Positions 42,656 through 51,625 of a DNA stretch of 64,000 nucleotides are shown piece after piece; position 1 is the stretch's first letter, and every line of letters starts with the position of its first letter. The translations under genes were made by a program, and so were the position numbers. This DNA is from CALEMW01 sp035447065 (lineage in GTDB: Bacteria; Krumholzibacteriota; Krumholzibacteriia; LZORAL124-64-63). The stretch is taken from NCBI GenBank assembly GCA_035447065.1, contig DAOTGJ010000017.1, positions 1 to 64,000 on the forward strand, in the 5' to 3' direction. The notes under the pieces are model-generated. The model worked only from the letters and a program-made list of their open reading frames with translations. It did no database searches and was not told the origin of the DNA.

Positions 42656-43521
42656 GCGTGCGATTCTCCGGTGTGCACGGGGGCGGCCGTCACCACGCCG
42701 CGGCCGTCGGGAACGATCTGGTGGTCGACGCACAGTCTATGGAAGCGGCGCAGTCCCGCCAGCTCGGCGTCGCCCAGGTCGTAGCTCAGCGAGCGGGTGA
42801 AGTAGCCGCGGATGGCCGCAGCGTCGCTCACGCCGCCGGGCCCCAGGGCGCCCTGGGCCGCGGCGCGGGCCGCCAGGGCGTCCACGCGTTCCAGGCCGGC
42901 GTCCTTGGCCTCGCGCAGCAGGTCCATGAGCGCGGCGCGGGCGGCGGGATCGGCGCTGCGGGTGAAGCCCACGCCCGTGACCCAGACCGCGAAGACGAAG
43001 GGCAGGCCGGTCATCTGCTGCCAGGCCTCGCCCAGATCCACCGTGTGCACGTCGCGGGCGCCGTCGGCCTGGAAACGGGCCTCGGCCTGGAAGCAGCGGT
43101 CGCCGATGACCAGGGCCGCGTCGGTCTCGTCCAGCAGGCTGTCCACCTGGGGGGCCACCACGCGGAAGTCCGGCTCCACGCCCCACAGCTCGGCGAAGAG
43201 GATGCGCAGCAGGGCCACCGACGTGCGCGAGCCCCGGTCCACGGCCACGTGGCGGATCTCCGGCGGCGGCACCTTGGCGAAGAGCTTCACGCTGTCCACG
43301 GCCCCGCCGGTGGCGATGGCCACCCCCGGCACGATCTCCGCCCCCGCCCCGCGGAACCACTCCACCACCGGGATCAGGGCCACGTCGGCGCGGTCCTCCC
43401 AGAGCAGCTCGGACAGGCGGCTGGGCATGTCGGCCGTCAGGGTCACGTCCGGGTGGTCGCGCAGGGTCTCCACCAGGGGCCAGGCGTTGAGGAAGGAGAC
43501 GGTGGCGATGCGGTGGGTCAT
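42652..43521 (-). CDS. mqnA: Chorismate dehydratase, futalosine menaquinone pathway
   Basis: A 289-residue periplasmic-binding-like-fold enzyme that dehydrates chorismate to 3-enolpyruvyl-benzoate, the first committed step of the futalosine route. Typical segments are VSFLNAWPLVETL, ADVALIPVVEWFR, VAVDRGSRTSVALLRILF, DAALVIGDRCF and LGEAWQQMTGLPFVFAVW. It overlaps the glycosyltransferase stop upstream (ATGA) and the mqnC start downstream (ATGA), so all three should be co-translated. The ATG is therefore firmly placed. It indicates a menaquinone-based respiratory chain. Confidence 0.93.
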   Translation of the reverse strand: MTHRIATVSFLNAWPLVETLRDHPDVTLTADMPSRLSELLWEDRADVALIPVVEWFRGAGAEIVPGVAIATGGAVDSVKLFAKVPPPEIRHVAVDRGSRTSVALLRILFAELWGVEPDFRVVAPQVDSLLDETDAALVIGDRCFQAEARFQADGARDVHTVDLGEAWQQMTGLPFVFAVWVTGVGFTRSADPAARAALMDLLREAKDAGLERVDALAARAAAQGALGPGGVSDAAAIRGYFTRSLSYDLGDAELAGLRRFHRLCVDHQIVPDGRGVVTAAPVHTGESHA

Positions 43522-44738
43522 GGGGTCCCCCGTGGGGTCGGGTGGGTCGCGCCGCGGGCGACCCGAAGATAGAGGTCGCCGAGATCCTGGGCAACCCTGC
43601 GGAAGGAATAGCGCGCCTCCACGTCGGCGCGGGCTGCTCGGGCCAGGCGGGTCCGCGTGTCGGGCGCGGCCGCCAGCTCCGCCATGACGGCCGCCAGCGG
43701 CGCGGCCTCCCCCGGCGCCACCAGCCGGCCGTTCTCCCCGTCCCGCAGCACCTCCACCACACCGGCGATGCGCGTACCCACCACGGCGCAGCCCGCGGCC
43801 ATGGCCTCCAGCAGGACCAGCGGCAGGCCCTCCCAGAGCGACGGCAGGACGAAGACGTCGGCCGCCTGCAGGACCCGCCCCAGATCGGACAGGTTGCCGG
43901 GCAGCAGGACGGTGTCGTCCAGTCCCGCGCGGCGGACCGCATCCGCGTGCCCGGCGCGGAGCTCGCCGTCGCCGGCGATCACCAGCCGCAACCTGAGGCC
44001 CTGCCCGCGCAGGATTCCGGCCGCTTCGATGAGCGTGCCGAAGTTCTTCTGCGGGGTGTGCCGCCCCGCGGCCACGATCAGGGGAGTCTCCTCGTCCGCG
44101 CCGAAACGTTCCCGCAGCTCCCGCCGCGCTTCCGGGGCCAGAGGCTGCGGCAGGGGCACGCCGTTGGGCACCACGGCCATGCGCTCACGCTCCGCCGGCG
44201 AGAGCCCGAGCTGCTCGGCCATGGAGTCCCGCACCAGCTCCGACACGGCCACCACGGCCGGGCAGCTGCGGATCATCATGCGGTAGGCGCCGCGGCGGAA
44301 GCGGGCCCGCAGCCAGTGGTCGGCGTCGCCGTAGTCGAACTCGCGGTTGTTGTGGATGGTGGGCACGGCGCTCACGCCGCCGGTCCGCCGCAGCAGCAGG
44401 CCCCAGAAGTTGGCGCCCGGCAGATGGGTCTGCACCACCTCCACGCCGTCGCGGCGCAGGTGGTCCAGGAGCAGCGCCCGGCCCTTCATGAGCGATGCGG
44501 CGAAGGCGGCCGGATTCTTCACGCTGGCCCGTTCCAGCCCCAGGTGCCGCAGGGTCACCTCGGGCGGGACGGTGTCCGAGAGGGGACCGGGGCCGCCGGT
44601 CACGTAGAGGTGGGAACGGTCGCCCGCCTCGGCACGGGCCGCGGCGATCTGCACCGCCAGGCGCTCGGCGCCCCCCACGCCCAGCGTCTCGATGAGCTGG
44701 GCGGAGACCAGGGGCCCGCCGCGCACGGTGCCCCCCAT
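43518..44738 (-). CDS. Glycosyltransferase family 4
   Basis: A 406-residue GT-B glycosyltransferase. The N-terminal LIETLGVGGAERLAVQIAAA and THLPGANFWG, and the C-terminal IVAAGRHTPQKNFGTLIEAA, LVIAGDGELR and EGLPLVLLEAMAAGCAVVG (E-x7-E), define GT4. The ATG is taken one base after the stop of the upstream AAA-SPOR gene; an in-frame GTG five codons later is also possible. It is the second gene of an operon that continues into mqnA, with which it shares ATGA. It presumably builds the exopolysaccharide repeat unit; the sugar is unknown. Confidence 0.88.
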   Translation of the reverse strand: MGGTVRGGPLVSAQLIETLGVGGAERLAVQIAAARAEAGDRSHLYVTGGPGPLSDTVPPEVTLRHLGLERASVKNPAAFAASLMKGRALLLDHLRRDGVEVVQTHLPGANFWGLLLRRTGGVSAVPTIHNNREFDYGDADHWLRARFRRGAYRMMIRSCPAVVAVSELVRDSMAEQLGLSPAERERMAVVPNGVPLPQPLAPEARRELRERFGADEETPLIVAAGRHTPQKNFGTLIEAAGILRGQGLRLRLVIAGDGELRAGHADAVRRAGLDDTVLLPGNLSDLGRVLQAADVFVLPSLWEGLPLVLLEAMAAGCAVVGTRIAGVVEVLRDGENGRLVAPGEAAPLAAVMAELAAAPDTRTRLARAARADVEARYSFRRVAQDLGDLYLRVARGATHPTPRGTP

Positions 44739-44739
44739 G

Positions 44740-46206
44740 TCAGTCGATCCGCACGACCATGGACCAGTCGCCCGGGTGCTTCCCGCGCAGCCTGCTGTCC
44801 ATGGCCTCCGCGCTCGCATAGTCCGGGAAGGGGCCCAGGTAGATCCGGTACCACGGCTGGCCGGAGATGATCACGCGCTTCAGGAAGGCGTCGATGCCCT
44901 CGTCCGCCAGGGAGTCGATGTAGCCCTGGGCGCGCGGCAGATTCTGGAAGGAACCGTTGTGCACGTAGTAGCCCTGGCCGAGCGGGTCGTCGAGGGCGGC
45001 GTCGTCTTGCGGCGGCGGCGTCCGTCCCGGCGGCGGCGCGTCCTCGGCGACGGTCACGGCGTCGACGGAATGGGCGTCCGTCGCAACGTCGCCCTGGGCC
45101 GTCGCATCCGCGGCCGCCGGATCGCCCGGCTGCTCCGGCGCCGGAGCGGACACGGGATCCGCCACGGGATCCGCCTGAGGCGTGGCGGCCGCGTGCACGT
45201 CCTGATCCGCCGCGGAGACGTCGCCCGCGCGCGGCGCCGAGCACCCCTTCTGTCCCGCTAGCCAGGCCGCCGCCAGGACCAGCAGCAATGCCGGCAGCGT
45301 CCACAAGAGCCGGGGAGCCGCGCCGCGGCGCCGACCCGCCGGCTCCGCGGCGACGACGGCGGCCGGAGCCGGAGCGGACGGCGGCGCGGGCGCCGCCTCG
45401 TCCATGGACACCACGAGGGCCCGGTCAGGTTCCACGTGCTTGGCGTTCACCGCCCGGGAGCCGTCCACGTAGGCCGACAGCAGCGCCTTGTCCGCAAGGA
45501 CGTTGATCAGCCGCGGCACGCCCTTCGCGAGGCGGTGGATCTCCCGGATGGCGTCGGGGCGGAAGACCTCCGTCGTGGCGCCCGCCACGCTCATGCGGTG
45601 GTTCACGTACTGGCGCGTCTCGTCCTCGGTCAGCGTGCTCAGGTGGTAGTGCACGCGGATGCGCTGCCGCAGCTGGAGCAGGTCCGGATGATCGATGCTC
45701 CTGCCCAGCCCGGGCTGGCCCGCCAGCACCACCTGGAGGGACACGGTGTCCCCGCTGCTCAGGTTGGTGAGCAGCCGCACGCCCTCCAGCGTCTCGAGCT
45801 CCAGGTTCTGGGCCTCGTCGATCACCAGCAGGCAGCGCTTCCCTTCGGAGCGCAGGGCCTGGAGGCGGAGCTTGAGGGCGCCGAGCAGGTCGGCGCGGTC
45901 GGCGCCGTCGGCCGGGGTGACGTCCAGCTCCAGCAGGACGAGCTTGAGGAGCTCGCGGAAGTCGAGCTGCGTGACGTTGACCAGTGCCACGCGGTAGGTG
46001 GGAGCGATGTGGGCCACCAGGTTCTGCAGGGCCAGCGTCTTGCCGGTGCCGATGGCGCCGGTGATCAGGATGAACTCCTCGCCCCCCTCGATCCCGTAGA
46101 CGAGGTGGGCCATCGTCTCTTCGAACGTCTTCGACTGAAAGACGAACTTGAGACGCGGCCCCAGAACGAACGGGGCCGTGTAGAGGCCGAAGTGATCCTG
46201 ATACAT
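44740..46206 (-). CDS. ExeA-like AAA ATPase with TM helix and C-terminal SPOR domain
   Basis: A 488-residue protein in three parts. Residues 1-270 are a GspA/ExeA-type AAA domain: Walker A ITGAIGTGKTLAL (about 50), Walker B CLLVIDEAQNLE, sensor QVVLAGQPGL and the RQRIRVHYHL/ADKALLSAYVDG segments. A single helix (LLWTLPALLLVLAAAWLAG, about 303-321) crosses the membrane. A Pro/Ala/Asp linker leads to a C-terminal SPOR domain (YYVHNGSFQNLPRAQGYIDSL ... WYRIYLGPF), which binds denuded peptidoglycan. ATP use in the cytosol could thus be tied to the cell wall. The paralogue at 62.1 kb has the same layout. Confidence 0.88.
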   Translation of the reverse strand: MYQDHFGLYTAPFVLGPRLKFVFQSKTFEETMAHLVYGIEGGEEFILITGAIGTGKTLALQNLVAHIAPTYRVALVNVTQLDFRELLKLVLLELDVTPADGADRADLLGALKLRLQALRSEGKRCLLVIDEAQNLELETLEGVRLLTNLSSGDTVSLQVVLAGQPGLGRSIDHPDLLQLRQRIRVHYHLSTLTEDETRQYVNHRMSVAGATTEVFRPDAIREIHRLAKGVPRLINVLADKALLSAYVDGSRAVNAKHVEPDRALVVSMDEAAPAPPSAPAPAAVVAAEPAGRRRGAAPRLLWTLPALLLVLAAAWLAGQKGCSAPRAGDVSAADQDVHAAATPQADPVADPVSAPAPEQPGDPAAADATAQGDVATDAHSVDAVTVAEDAPPPGRTPPPQDDAALDDPLGQGYYVHNGSFQNLPRAQGYIDSLADEGIDAFLKRVIISGQPWYRIYLGPFPDYASAEAMDSRLRGKHPGDWSMVVRID

Positions 46207-46267
46207 CGCTCACCCGGCGCCGGACGGCGCCTGAAAACCCTGGGATCCCGACACGCGAACGGGGGCA

Positions 46268-46296
46268 ACAATACTGAATGTCCCCCGCAACGGCAA
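46268..46296 (-). promoter_or_regulatory. Sigma-70-like promoter for the AAA-SPOR/GT/mqnAC operon
   Basis: On the minus strand TTGCCG (4 of 6) and TATTGT (4 of 6) are 17 bases apart, about 60 bases before the AAA-SPOR start. A GGCGCC-GTCC-GGCGCC hairpin lies between promoter and start (about 46216-46231). The -35 lies just after the flippase stop. Confidence 0.5.
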
Positions 46297-46301
46297 TCTT
46301 T

Positions 46302-47849
46302 TCAGCGGGATCGGCGCAGCAGGGCCCGTGCGCGGTGCTGGACCGTGAAGAGCACGAAATAGAGGGCCAGGACGACCGTCCCCTTCAGCACGCCCACGGC
46401 CAGCGCGCCCGGCGTGGTGCCGCGGTCCGCCACGCCGTTGCAGAGCTCGTCCAGGCCCAGGAGCAGGAACAGCGCCGCGGTGGCCCCCATGATCGCGTAA
46501 TGGCGGGTGGTGATCACCGCGAGGCGGCGTGCGTCCAGCCCGATCCGGTAGCGGTGGAGCACCCAGAAGCTCAGGTACAGGTGGATGGTGATGGTCACGA
46601 CCGTGGCGACGGCGAGGCCGGTCACCCCGAAGCGGTCCACCAGGAGCAGGTTGCCCACCACGTTGGTGACCAGGTACTGCAGGGCCAGCAGGATCTTCTC
46701 ATGCATCCGCTGCAGCGAATGGAAGATGCGCGAGAGGATGTTGTTGGCGATGAGACCGGGCAGCCCCAGGATGTAGACCGCCAGGGCCCCGGACGTGCGC
46801 ACGGTGTCCTCGGCGGTGAAGGCGCCGTGCTGGTAGAGGACGCGGATGATCTCCACCGACGCCAGCGACACCGCCAGCGAGAACGGTGCGAGGATGCGCG
46901 TCACGCGGCGGAGGTTGTCGCGCACGTAGGTGTTGAGCTCGCCCATGCCGTCGCGGCTCAGCATCTCGGACATGCGGGTGAACATGACCGTGACCAGCGT
47001 GAACGTGAACATCTGCGTGCCGAAGTTGAGCAGCGTCATGGAGTAGCTGATGGACGAGATGGAGCCGGGTTCGAGCCCCGTGGCGAACATCTTGTCCACG
47101 AACTGGTACATCGTGATGATGGACTGGGACACCAGCATCATCCAGCCCAGCGACCAGATCCGGCGCAGGGAGCCGGCGGGGAACCGCGGGCGTCGCCAGC
47201 TGAGGAAGCCCTGCCGCGCCGCGCTCCAGCCCAGGACCACGAGCTGCACCAGGTTGGACAGGGCGAACCCGATGGGCACCGACCAGATCCCGTAGCGCCC
47301 GTGGAAGGCCACCACGCCCACCAGCATGGCCATGGAGTTCACCACGGGCATCGCCGTGGCCAGGCGGTACTGGTCGTGGATGTTGAGGATGGCCTTGAGC
47401 ATGGCCACCAGCAGCAGCAGCATGCCGGGCAGGGCCATGGCGTTGAGCATGTCCACGGCGTAGCCGCGGGTGGCCTGGGGCAGCTCGGGTCCAGCCAGCC
47501 TGATGACCAGGTCGCCCTGGGTCATCAGCAGCAGGGTGTACAGCGCCGTGGGGACGATGAAGACCAGGATGGCGGCGTTCTGGAACGAGAAGAGGTCCCG
47601 CTCCGAGAGCTCGCGCCGCAGCTTGATGGTGTAGGGGATCACCACGCTGGTGTAGACCCGCCCCACCACCGACCCCACGTAGCTGACCAGGAAGAGGGCC
47701 AGGGCGTAGGCGTCGTACTTCTCCCCCGCGCCGAAGTAGTTGGCCAGCAGCATCTGGACCACCATGCCCAGCGGCTTGGCCAGGGCCACGATGCCCATCA
47801 GCTTGAGGATGTCGCCCTCGAAGAGATGCTTGCGCAGCAGGCGCTTCAT
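46302..47849 (-). CDS. MurJ-like/MOP-superfamily flippase
   Basis: A 515-residue protein with about 13-14 hydrophobic helices of the MOP exporter superfamily, closest to MurJ (MviN): LAKPLGMVVQMLLANYFGAGEKYDAYALALFL at the N-terminus and VEIIRVLYQHGAFTAEDTVRTSGALAVYILGLPG in the middle. Within a capsule cluster it most likely flips the lipid-linked polysaccharide repeat unit across the inner membrane (Wzx role), although a lipid II flippase cannot be excluded. The ATG follows GGGAGGCGCTCC. It is 51 bases after the polymerase-like gene on the same strand. Confidence 0.87.
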   Translation of the reverse strand: MKRLLRKHLFEGDILKLMGIVALAKPLGMVVQMLLANYFGAGEKYDAYALALFLVSYVGSVVGRVYTSVVIPYTIKLRRELSERDLFSFQNAAILVFIVPTALYTLLLMTQGDLVIRLAGPELPQATRGYAVDMLNAMALPGMLLLLVAMLKAILNIHDQYRLATAMPVVNSMAMLVGVVAFHGRYGIWSVPIGFALSNLVQLVVLGWSAARQGFLSWRRPRFPAGSLRRIWSLGWMMLVSQSIITMYQFVDKMFATGLEPGSISSISYSMTLLNFGTQMFTFTLVTVMFTRMSEMLSRDGMGELNTYVRDNLRRVTRILAPFSLAVSLASVEIIRVLYQHGAFTAEDTVRTSGALAVYILGLPGLIANNILSRIFHSLQRMHEKILLALQYLVTNVVGNLLLVDRFGVTGLAVATVVTITIHLYLSFWVLHRYRIGLDARRLAVITTRHYAIMGATAALFLLLGLDELCNGVADRGTTPGALAVGVLKGTVVLALYFVLFTVQHRARALLRRSR

Positions 47850-47900
47850 GGAGCGCCTCCCTGGACGGCCGGACGCGGGGACGCGGACGCTGCGGCCATC

Positions 47901-49388
47901 TCAGCCCTCGGACGCTTCCGCGAGGGCGGGGCCGGACTCGTGCTCCACGTAGTAGTCGTTGCGGTAGCCGTAGATGATGCCGGCGACCAGGAAGTAGATG
48001 ACGTTGATGAAGTCGAAGTAGCGGTAGTCGATGACCATGCCGCCCACGTGGTAGCACACCATGATCGCCGCGAAGACCGCCAGCACGTCCCGGTTGAACC
48101 AGTCGTCCACGCCGCCCATGCGCCACTTGCGCAGCCCCATGCGCGCCACCGTCACGGTGAAGCCCAGCAGGAGCAGGACGCTCACGATCCCCTCCTCCGC
48201 CAGCCGCCCGATGTAGATGTCGTGGATGGGCATGTCCGCACCCATGTGCTTGCGCACGAAGCCGTAGAACGGGATGTAGGTGCCCTGGGTGTAGTCGTCG
48301 CGGTAGTGGTTGTAGTTGAAGAAGCCCACGCCGAACAAGGGGTAGTCCTGGATCATCTTGACGGCCGTGGCCAGGAACATGAGCCGGTTCTCTATGGTGT
48401 CGGTGGTGTCCAGCCGCTCCTGCAGGAACTCGGAGTTCATGGACTGGTAGACGCCCAGGGCGCTGAAGAGCAGCCCGACCACCACGAAGCCCATGAGCAC
48501 CTTGCGGTAGTTGGGCCGCAGCACGCCCAGGGCTCCGAAGGCCGCGGCCGTCGCCACCCAGGGTCCGCGCGTGTAGGCGTAGAAGAGGCCGAGACCCGTG
48601 ATGCCGAAGCCCACGAACACCAGGACCCGGGCAAGCGCCTGGCGCGCCTTGGCGAAGAACACGAAGTAGCAGAGCAGCATCATGCCCAGCATCTGCCCCA
48701 GCAAGGGCGGATGCATCACCGGGCCGCGAGAGCGGCCGGGATGCCACAGCGGACCCGCCTCCGGATTCAGGATGGCCTTGGGCCAGACGAGCTGGGTGAT
48801 GCCGTAGTGCTCGGCGATGGCCGTGACGCCGAAGTACAGCGAGACCAGGATCAGGAAGATCAGGATGTTCCGGATCTCGCGCGCCTGATGGATCACGTAC
48901 TTGCCGTAGATGAAGGCGAAGAATGGCGACAAACTACTGATAACCCATTCGTGAACATGTTGGGAGTCACGCATATTGAGCTGCACTAGCACATAGATCG
49001 TATGAGCGAGGATCAGGAAATCCGCCTTATACGGCCCGGAGAGCCGCATGCGCTCGATGACCACGCGGAAGGCGAAGATGACCATGATCCAGATGAGGAA
49101 GAGGCGGTCGAACGAGAAGTCCGGCAGGCCGGGCATGCTCACCATGCCGACGGTGCGGAAGCCCGCCATGGTGAACATCCAGATCATGAGGGAGAAGGAG
49201 AGGTCACGGCTGGAGACGTAGGCCAGGACCGAGAGGCCCACCATGCCCACCACGGCCATGACCAGGGCCTGCACGCCGAAGCGGGCGGCCAGCTCCCAGG
49301 AGAAGACGAAGGAGATCAACGACGCCAGCAGGACCGCCGCGACGGGCATCAGGGTCGACCGGACCTGTCCTGCTCCCTGGCCGTTCAT
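47901..49388 (-). CDS. O-antigen ligase/polymerase-like membrane protein
   Basis: A 495-residue protein with about 12 hydrophobic segments and one large periplasmic loop (about residues 300-390) carrying YPLFGVGFFNYNHYRDDY and HMGADMPIHDIYIGRLAEEGI. These match the Wzy_C/WaaL pattern, including the loop histidine near the end of the loop. It probably polymerises polysaccharide repeat units at the periplasmic face (Wzy). TRGPWVATAAAFGAL is the conserved helix after the arginine. It sits ten bases after the Wzz-like gene in the operon. Sequence alone does not separate polymerase from ligase. Confidence 0.85.
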   Translation of the reverse strand: MNGQGAGQVRSTLMPVAAVLLASLISFVFSWELAARFGVQALVMAVVGMVGLSVLAYVSSRDLSFSLMIWMFTMAGFRTVGMVSMPGLPDFSFDRLFLIWIMVIFAFRVVIERMRLSGPYKADFLILAHTIYVLVQLNMRDSQHVHEWVISSLSPFFAFIYGKYVIHQAREIRNILIFLILVSLYFGVTAIAEHYGITQLVWPKAILNPEAGPLWHPGRSRGPVMHPPLLGQMLGMMLLCYFVFFAKARQALARVLVFVGFGITGLGLFYAYTRGPWVATAAAFGALGVLRPNYRKVLMGFVVVGLLFSALGVYQSMNSEFLQERLDTTDTIENRLMFLATAVKMIQDYPLFGVGFFNYNHYRDDYTQGTYIPFYGFVRKHMGADMPIHDIYIGRLAEEGIVSVLLLLGFTVTVARMGLRKWRMGGVDDWFNRDVLAVFAAIMVCYHVGGMVIDYRYFDFINVIYFLVAGIIYGYRNDYYVEHESGPALAEASEG

Positions 49389-49398
49389 GGCGTACGGG

Positions 49399-50790
49399 TC
49401 ATTCCCGGTCGCGGGCGCTGACCGCTCCGAGCACCGGCACGTCCAGCACCTGCGCGGCCTGGCGGCTGTCGTAGATGCGGTGGTCCTGGTTGTCCACGAA
49501 GATGGCCACGATCAGCCCCAGCGTGAACGCGAAGACGAAGGCCACGCCGATGTACAGGAACTTCTTGCTGCCGCCCACGCGCATGCTCAGCGTGGGCGTG
49601 TTCAGCAGGAGCAAGCTGCTGATGCGCTGGTCGCTGCCGGCCTTCAGCCGCACCTCGCCGCGCTTGATCTGCAGCGACTCCATGAGGTCCTGGCGCGTGG
49701 AGACCTGGATGTCGATGGACTCCACCTGCTGCGAGACGTGGGGGTAGTTGCTGAGCGAGGCGATCTGGGTGTCCACGGACTCGCGCAGGGAGTTCTCCAC
49801 GCTCCGCGCCTCGGCCAGCTCGATCTCCAGCTCGTCCATGTAGGCCTGGATCTCCTGGTCGATCTGGCGCCGTGCCTCCGCCACCAGCTCCTGCTGCCGC
49901 GTCACCCAGACGGAGTCGTCCTTGTAGCGCACGCGGTCCTCGGCCAGCTTGTTGGTCTGCATCTCCAGGGTGTTGCGCAGGGAGTTGAAGCGGTCCACGT
50001 CCGGGATGTAGTAGGGGTTCAGCGCCACGGTGTCGCGCAGCTTCTCCAGGCGTCCCTCGATCCCCTGCCGCACCGACCGCGACTTGAAGAACTCGGACTC
50101 CAGGCCGCGGATCTGCAGCTCGCTGTTCTGGGCGATCTTGGTGTAGGAGGAGTAGCCCGCCGCCTCCAGGATCTGCGCCTTCAGCGCCATGAGGCTGTCC
50201 ACCTCCGCCTGCACGTTGCGGATCTGGTCCGAGTAGTAGGAGACCGCGCTGGGGTTCTGCTGGCGCTCGATGTTGAACCTCACGAAGGCCTGCGTCAGGG
50301 CCCCCACGGCCGCCAGCGCGAAATGGCTGCTGGGATGGGTGTAGCTCAGCCGCAGCACGTTGGACTCGCCCACCTGGCCGCAGTCCACGCCGTCGATGAG
50401 GGCGCCCACCAGCCAGTCCCCGCCGCGCACCTCCGCCAGCAGGGGGTCGCGCATCTTCAGGGCTTTGAGCGAATCCTCCAGGATCACCGCGGCGCGCTGG
50501 GCCACGGGGATGCTCATGGCGATCTGCGCGGCCGTGCTCATGATGACGTCGTCGTTGACGTAGCGTTGCTGGAACATGGGATTCTCGGGCTGCCGCGGCT
50601 CCACCATCACCTGGGCGCTGGCCGTGACCGTGCTGGCGGTCTTGAACGTGCCCAGCGTGGCCACCAGGATGATGGGCAGGGCGATGGCCAGGATCAGCCA
50701 CTTCCGGCGCAGGATGATCTCGATGAGCCGCTTGGCGTCGAGCTGCTGGCCCGCGGCGCGCTGCGGCGTCCTGTTTTGCTGCGTCACCAT
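49399..50790 (-). CDS. Polysaccharide chain-length determinant (Wzz/GumC-type) without kinase
   Basis: A 463-residue co-polymerase. A basic N-terminus and first helix (KWLILAIALPIILVATLGTF, about 31-50) are followed by about 340 periplasmic residues with long coiled coils (EIELAEARSVENSLRESV), then a second helix (FLYIGVAFVFAFTLGLIVAIF) and a short tail DNQDHRIYDSRQAAQVLDVPVLGAV. The tail contains the usual link region but no kinase domain; the kinase-like partner is the separate gene at 51626. It governs polymer length and export through Wza. The ATG follows a GGGGGGGCAGGT site. It is 12 bases after the Wza gene. Confidence 0.88.
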   Translation of the reverse strand: MVTQQNRTPQRAAGQQLDAKRLIEIILRRKWLILAIALPIILVATLGTFKTASTVTASAQVMVEPRQPENPMFQQRYVNDDVIMSTAAQIAMSIPVAQRAAVILEDSLKALKMRDPLLAEVRGGDWLVGALIDGVDCGQVGESNVLRLSYTHPSSHFALAAVGALTQAFVRFNIERQQNPSAVSYYSDQIRNVQAEVDSLMALKAQILEAAGYSSYTKIAQNSELQIRGLESEFFKSRSVRQGIEGRLEKLRDTVALNPYYIPDVDRFNSLRNTLEMQTNKLAEDRVRYKDDSVWVTRQQELVAEARRQIDQEIQAYMDELEIELAEARSVENSLRESVDTQIASLSNYPHVSQQVESIDIQVSTRQDLMESLQIKRGEVRLKAGSDQRISSLLLLNTPTLSMRVGGSKKFLYIGVAFVFAFTLGLIVAIFVDNQDHRIYDSRQAAQVLDVPVLGAVSARDRE

Positions 50791-50802
50791 ACCTGCCCCC
50801 CC

Positions 50803-51576
50803 CTAGCGGAGAATCCTGTCGACTTTGTCCAGGTTCACGATGGCGTAGATGTCCCAGAAGAGGCGGGAGAAGTTCAGCACGCCGGCGAGGACGGTCTTAT
50901 TGAAATAGTCAAAATCCCCAATGGCCGAGCGCGGTACATAGATGATGTCGTAGGGCTGCAGGTCCATGTTCGCCACCCCTGCCAGCCCTCCCTTGTCGAT
51001 CTTGGAGAGGTCCAGGCGCCGGTACTGGTAGCCCTGGTCCGTCGCGCGAATCACCACTGTCTCTGATTTGGCGGCATCATCTGTGAAGCCGCCGCCCTGG
51101 GTGATGGCCTGCAGCACGCCCATGCCTCCGGGCTTCAGGTCCACCTCGCCGGGAATACGCACTTCGCCCAGCACGTAGACCTGGGCCGTGCCGAGCGTCT
51201 CTACGACGATGGACAGGTCCGGGTGCTCGTAGACGCGGCCGAACTCCTCGGTGAGCAGCGCGTCCAGATCGACCACCGTGAGGCCCGCGGCCATCACGTT
51301 CTCCACCCCGACGGCGGAGATGCGGCCGTCGGGCATGACGAAGATGCCGCGCTGGTTGAGATCGGGTTCGTAGGCGAAGACCACGCCGAACTGGTCGCCC
51401 GGCTTCAGCCGATAGGAGGCGTTCTGCGCCTCCTGGCGCATCTGCTGCTCGGCTTCCGTGTACGGAATGATGACGGTCTCGCCGGGCTCGACGAAGCCGC
51501 CGGAGCCGCAGCCCGCGATGGCGCCCAAGAGGAGAAGCGCCGCTCCGGCGGCGAACCATCCGACCCTGTGGAACAT
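50803..51576 (-). CDS. Wza-like polysaccharide export lipoprotein
   Basis: A 257-residue outer-membrane export protein. A lipoprotein signal ends in LGAIAGC (lipid-modified Cys near residue 23). It carries a poly-export domain (YRLKPGDQFGVVFAYEPDLNQRGIFVMPDGRIS) and a SLBB-like domain (VYVLGEVRIPGEVDLKPGGMGVLQAITQGGGF), ending with IIYVPRS and a long amphipathic segment near the C-terminus. It forms the channel through the outer membrane for the exopolysaccharide. The ATG giving MFHRVGWF is preferred because AGGGAG lies eight bases upstream; a GTG three codons earlier would be too close to it. Confidence 0.93.
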   Translation of the reverse strand: MFHRVGWFAAGAALLLLGAIAGCGSGGFVEPGETVIIPYTEAEQQMRQEAQNASYRLKPGDQFGVVFAYEPDLNQRGIFVMPDGRISAVGVENVMAAGLTVVDLDALLTEEFGRVYEHPDLSIVVETLGTAQVYVLGEVRIPGEVDLKPGGMGVLQAITQGGGFTDDAAKSETVVIRATDQGYQYRRLDLSKIDKGGLAGVANMDLQPYDIIYVPRSAIGDFDYFNKTVLAGVLNFSRLFWDIYAIVNLDKVDRILR

Positions 51577-51625
51577 CCCTGTCACTCCCTGATCGTGCCG
51601 GCCTTCGGATCCTTCGAAGGCACGC

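Noticed and set aside
43518..44819. Upstream start for the glycosyltransferase
   Set aside because: It would overlap the end of the AAA-SPOR gene by 80 bases with an Arg/Trp/Cys-rich peptide; the ATG at 44738 gives the family N-terminus.
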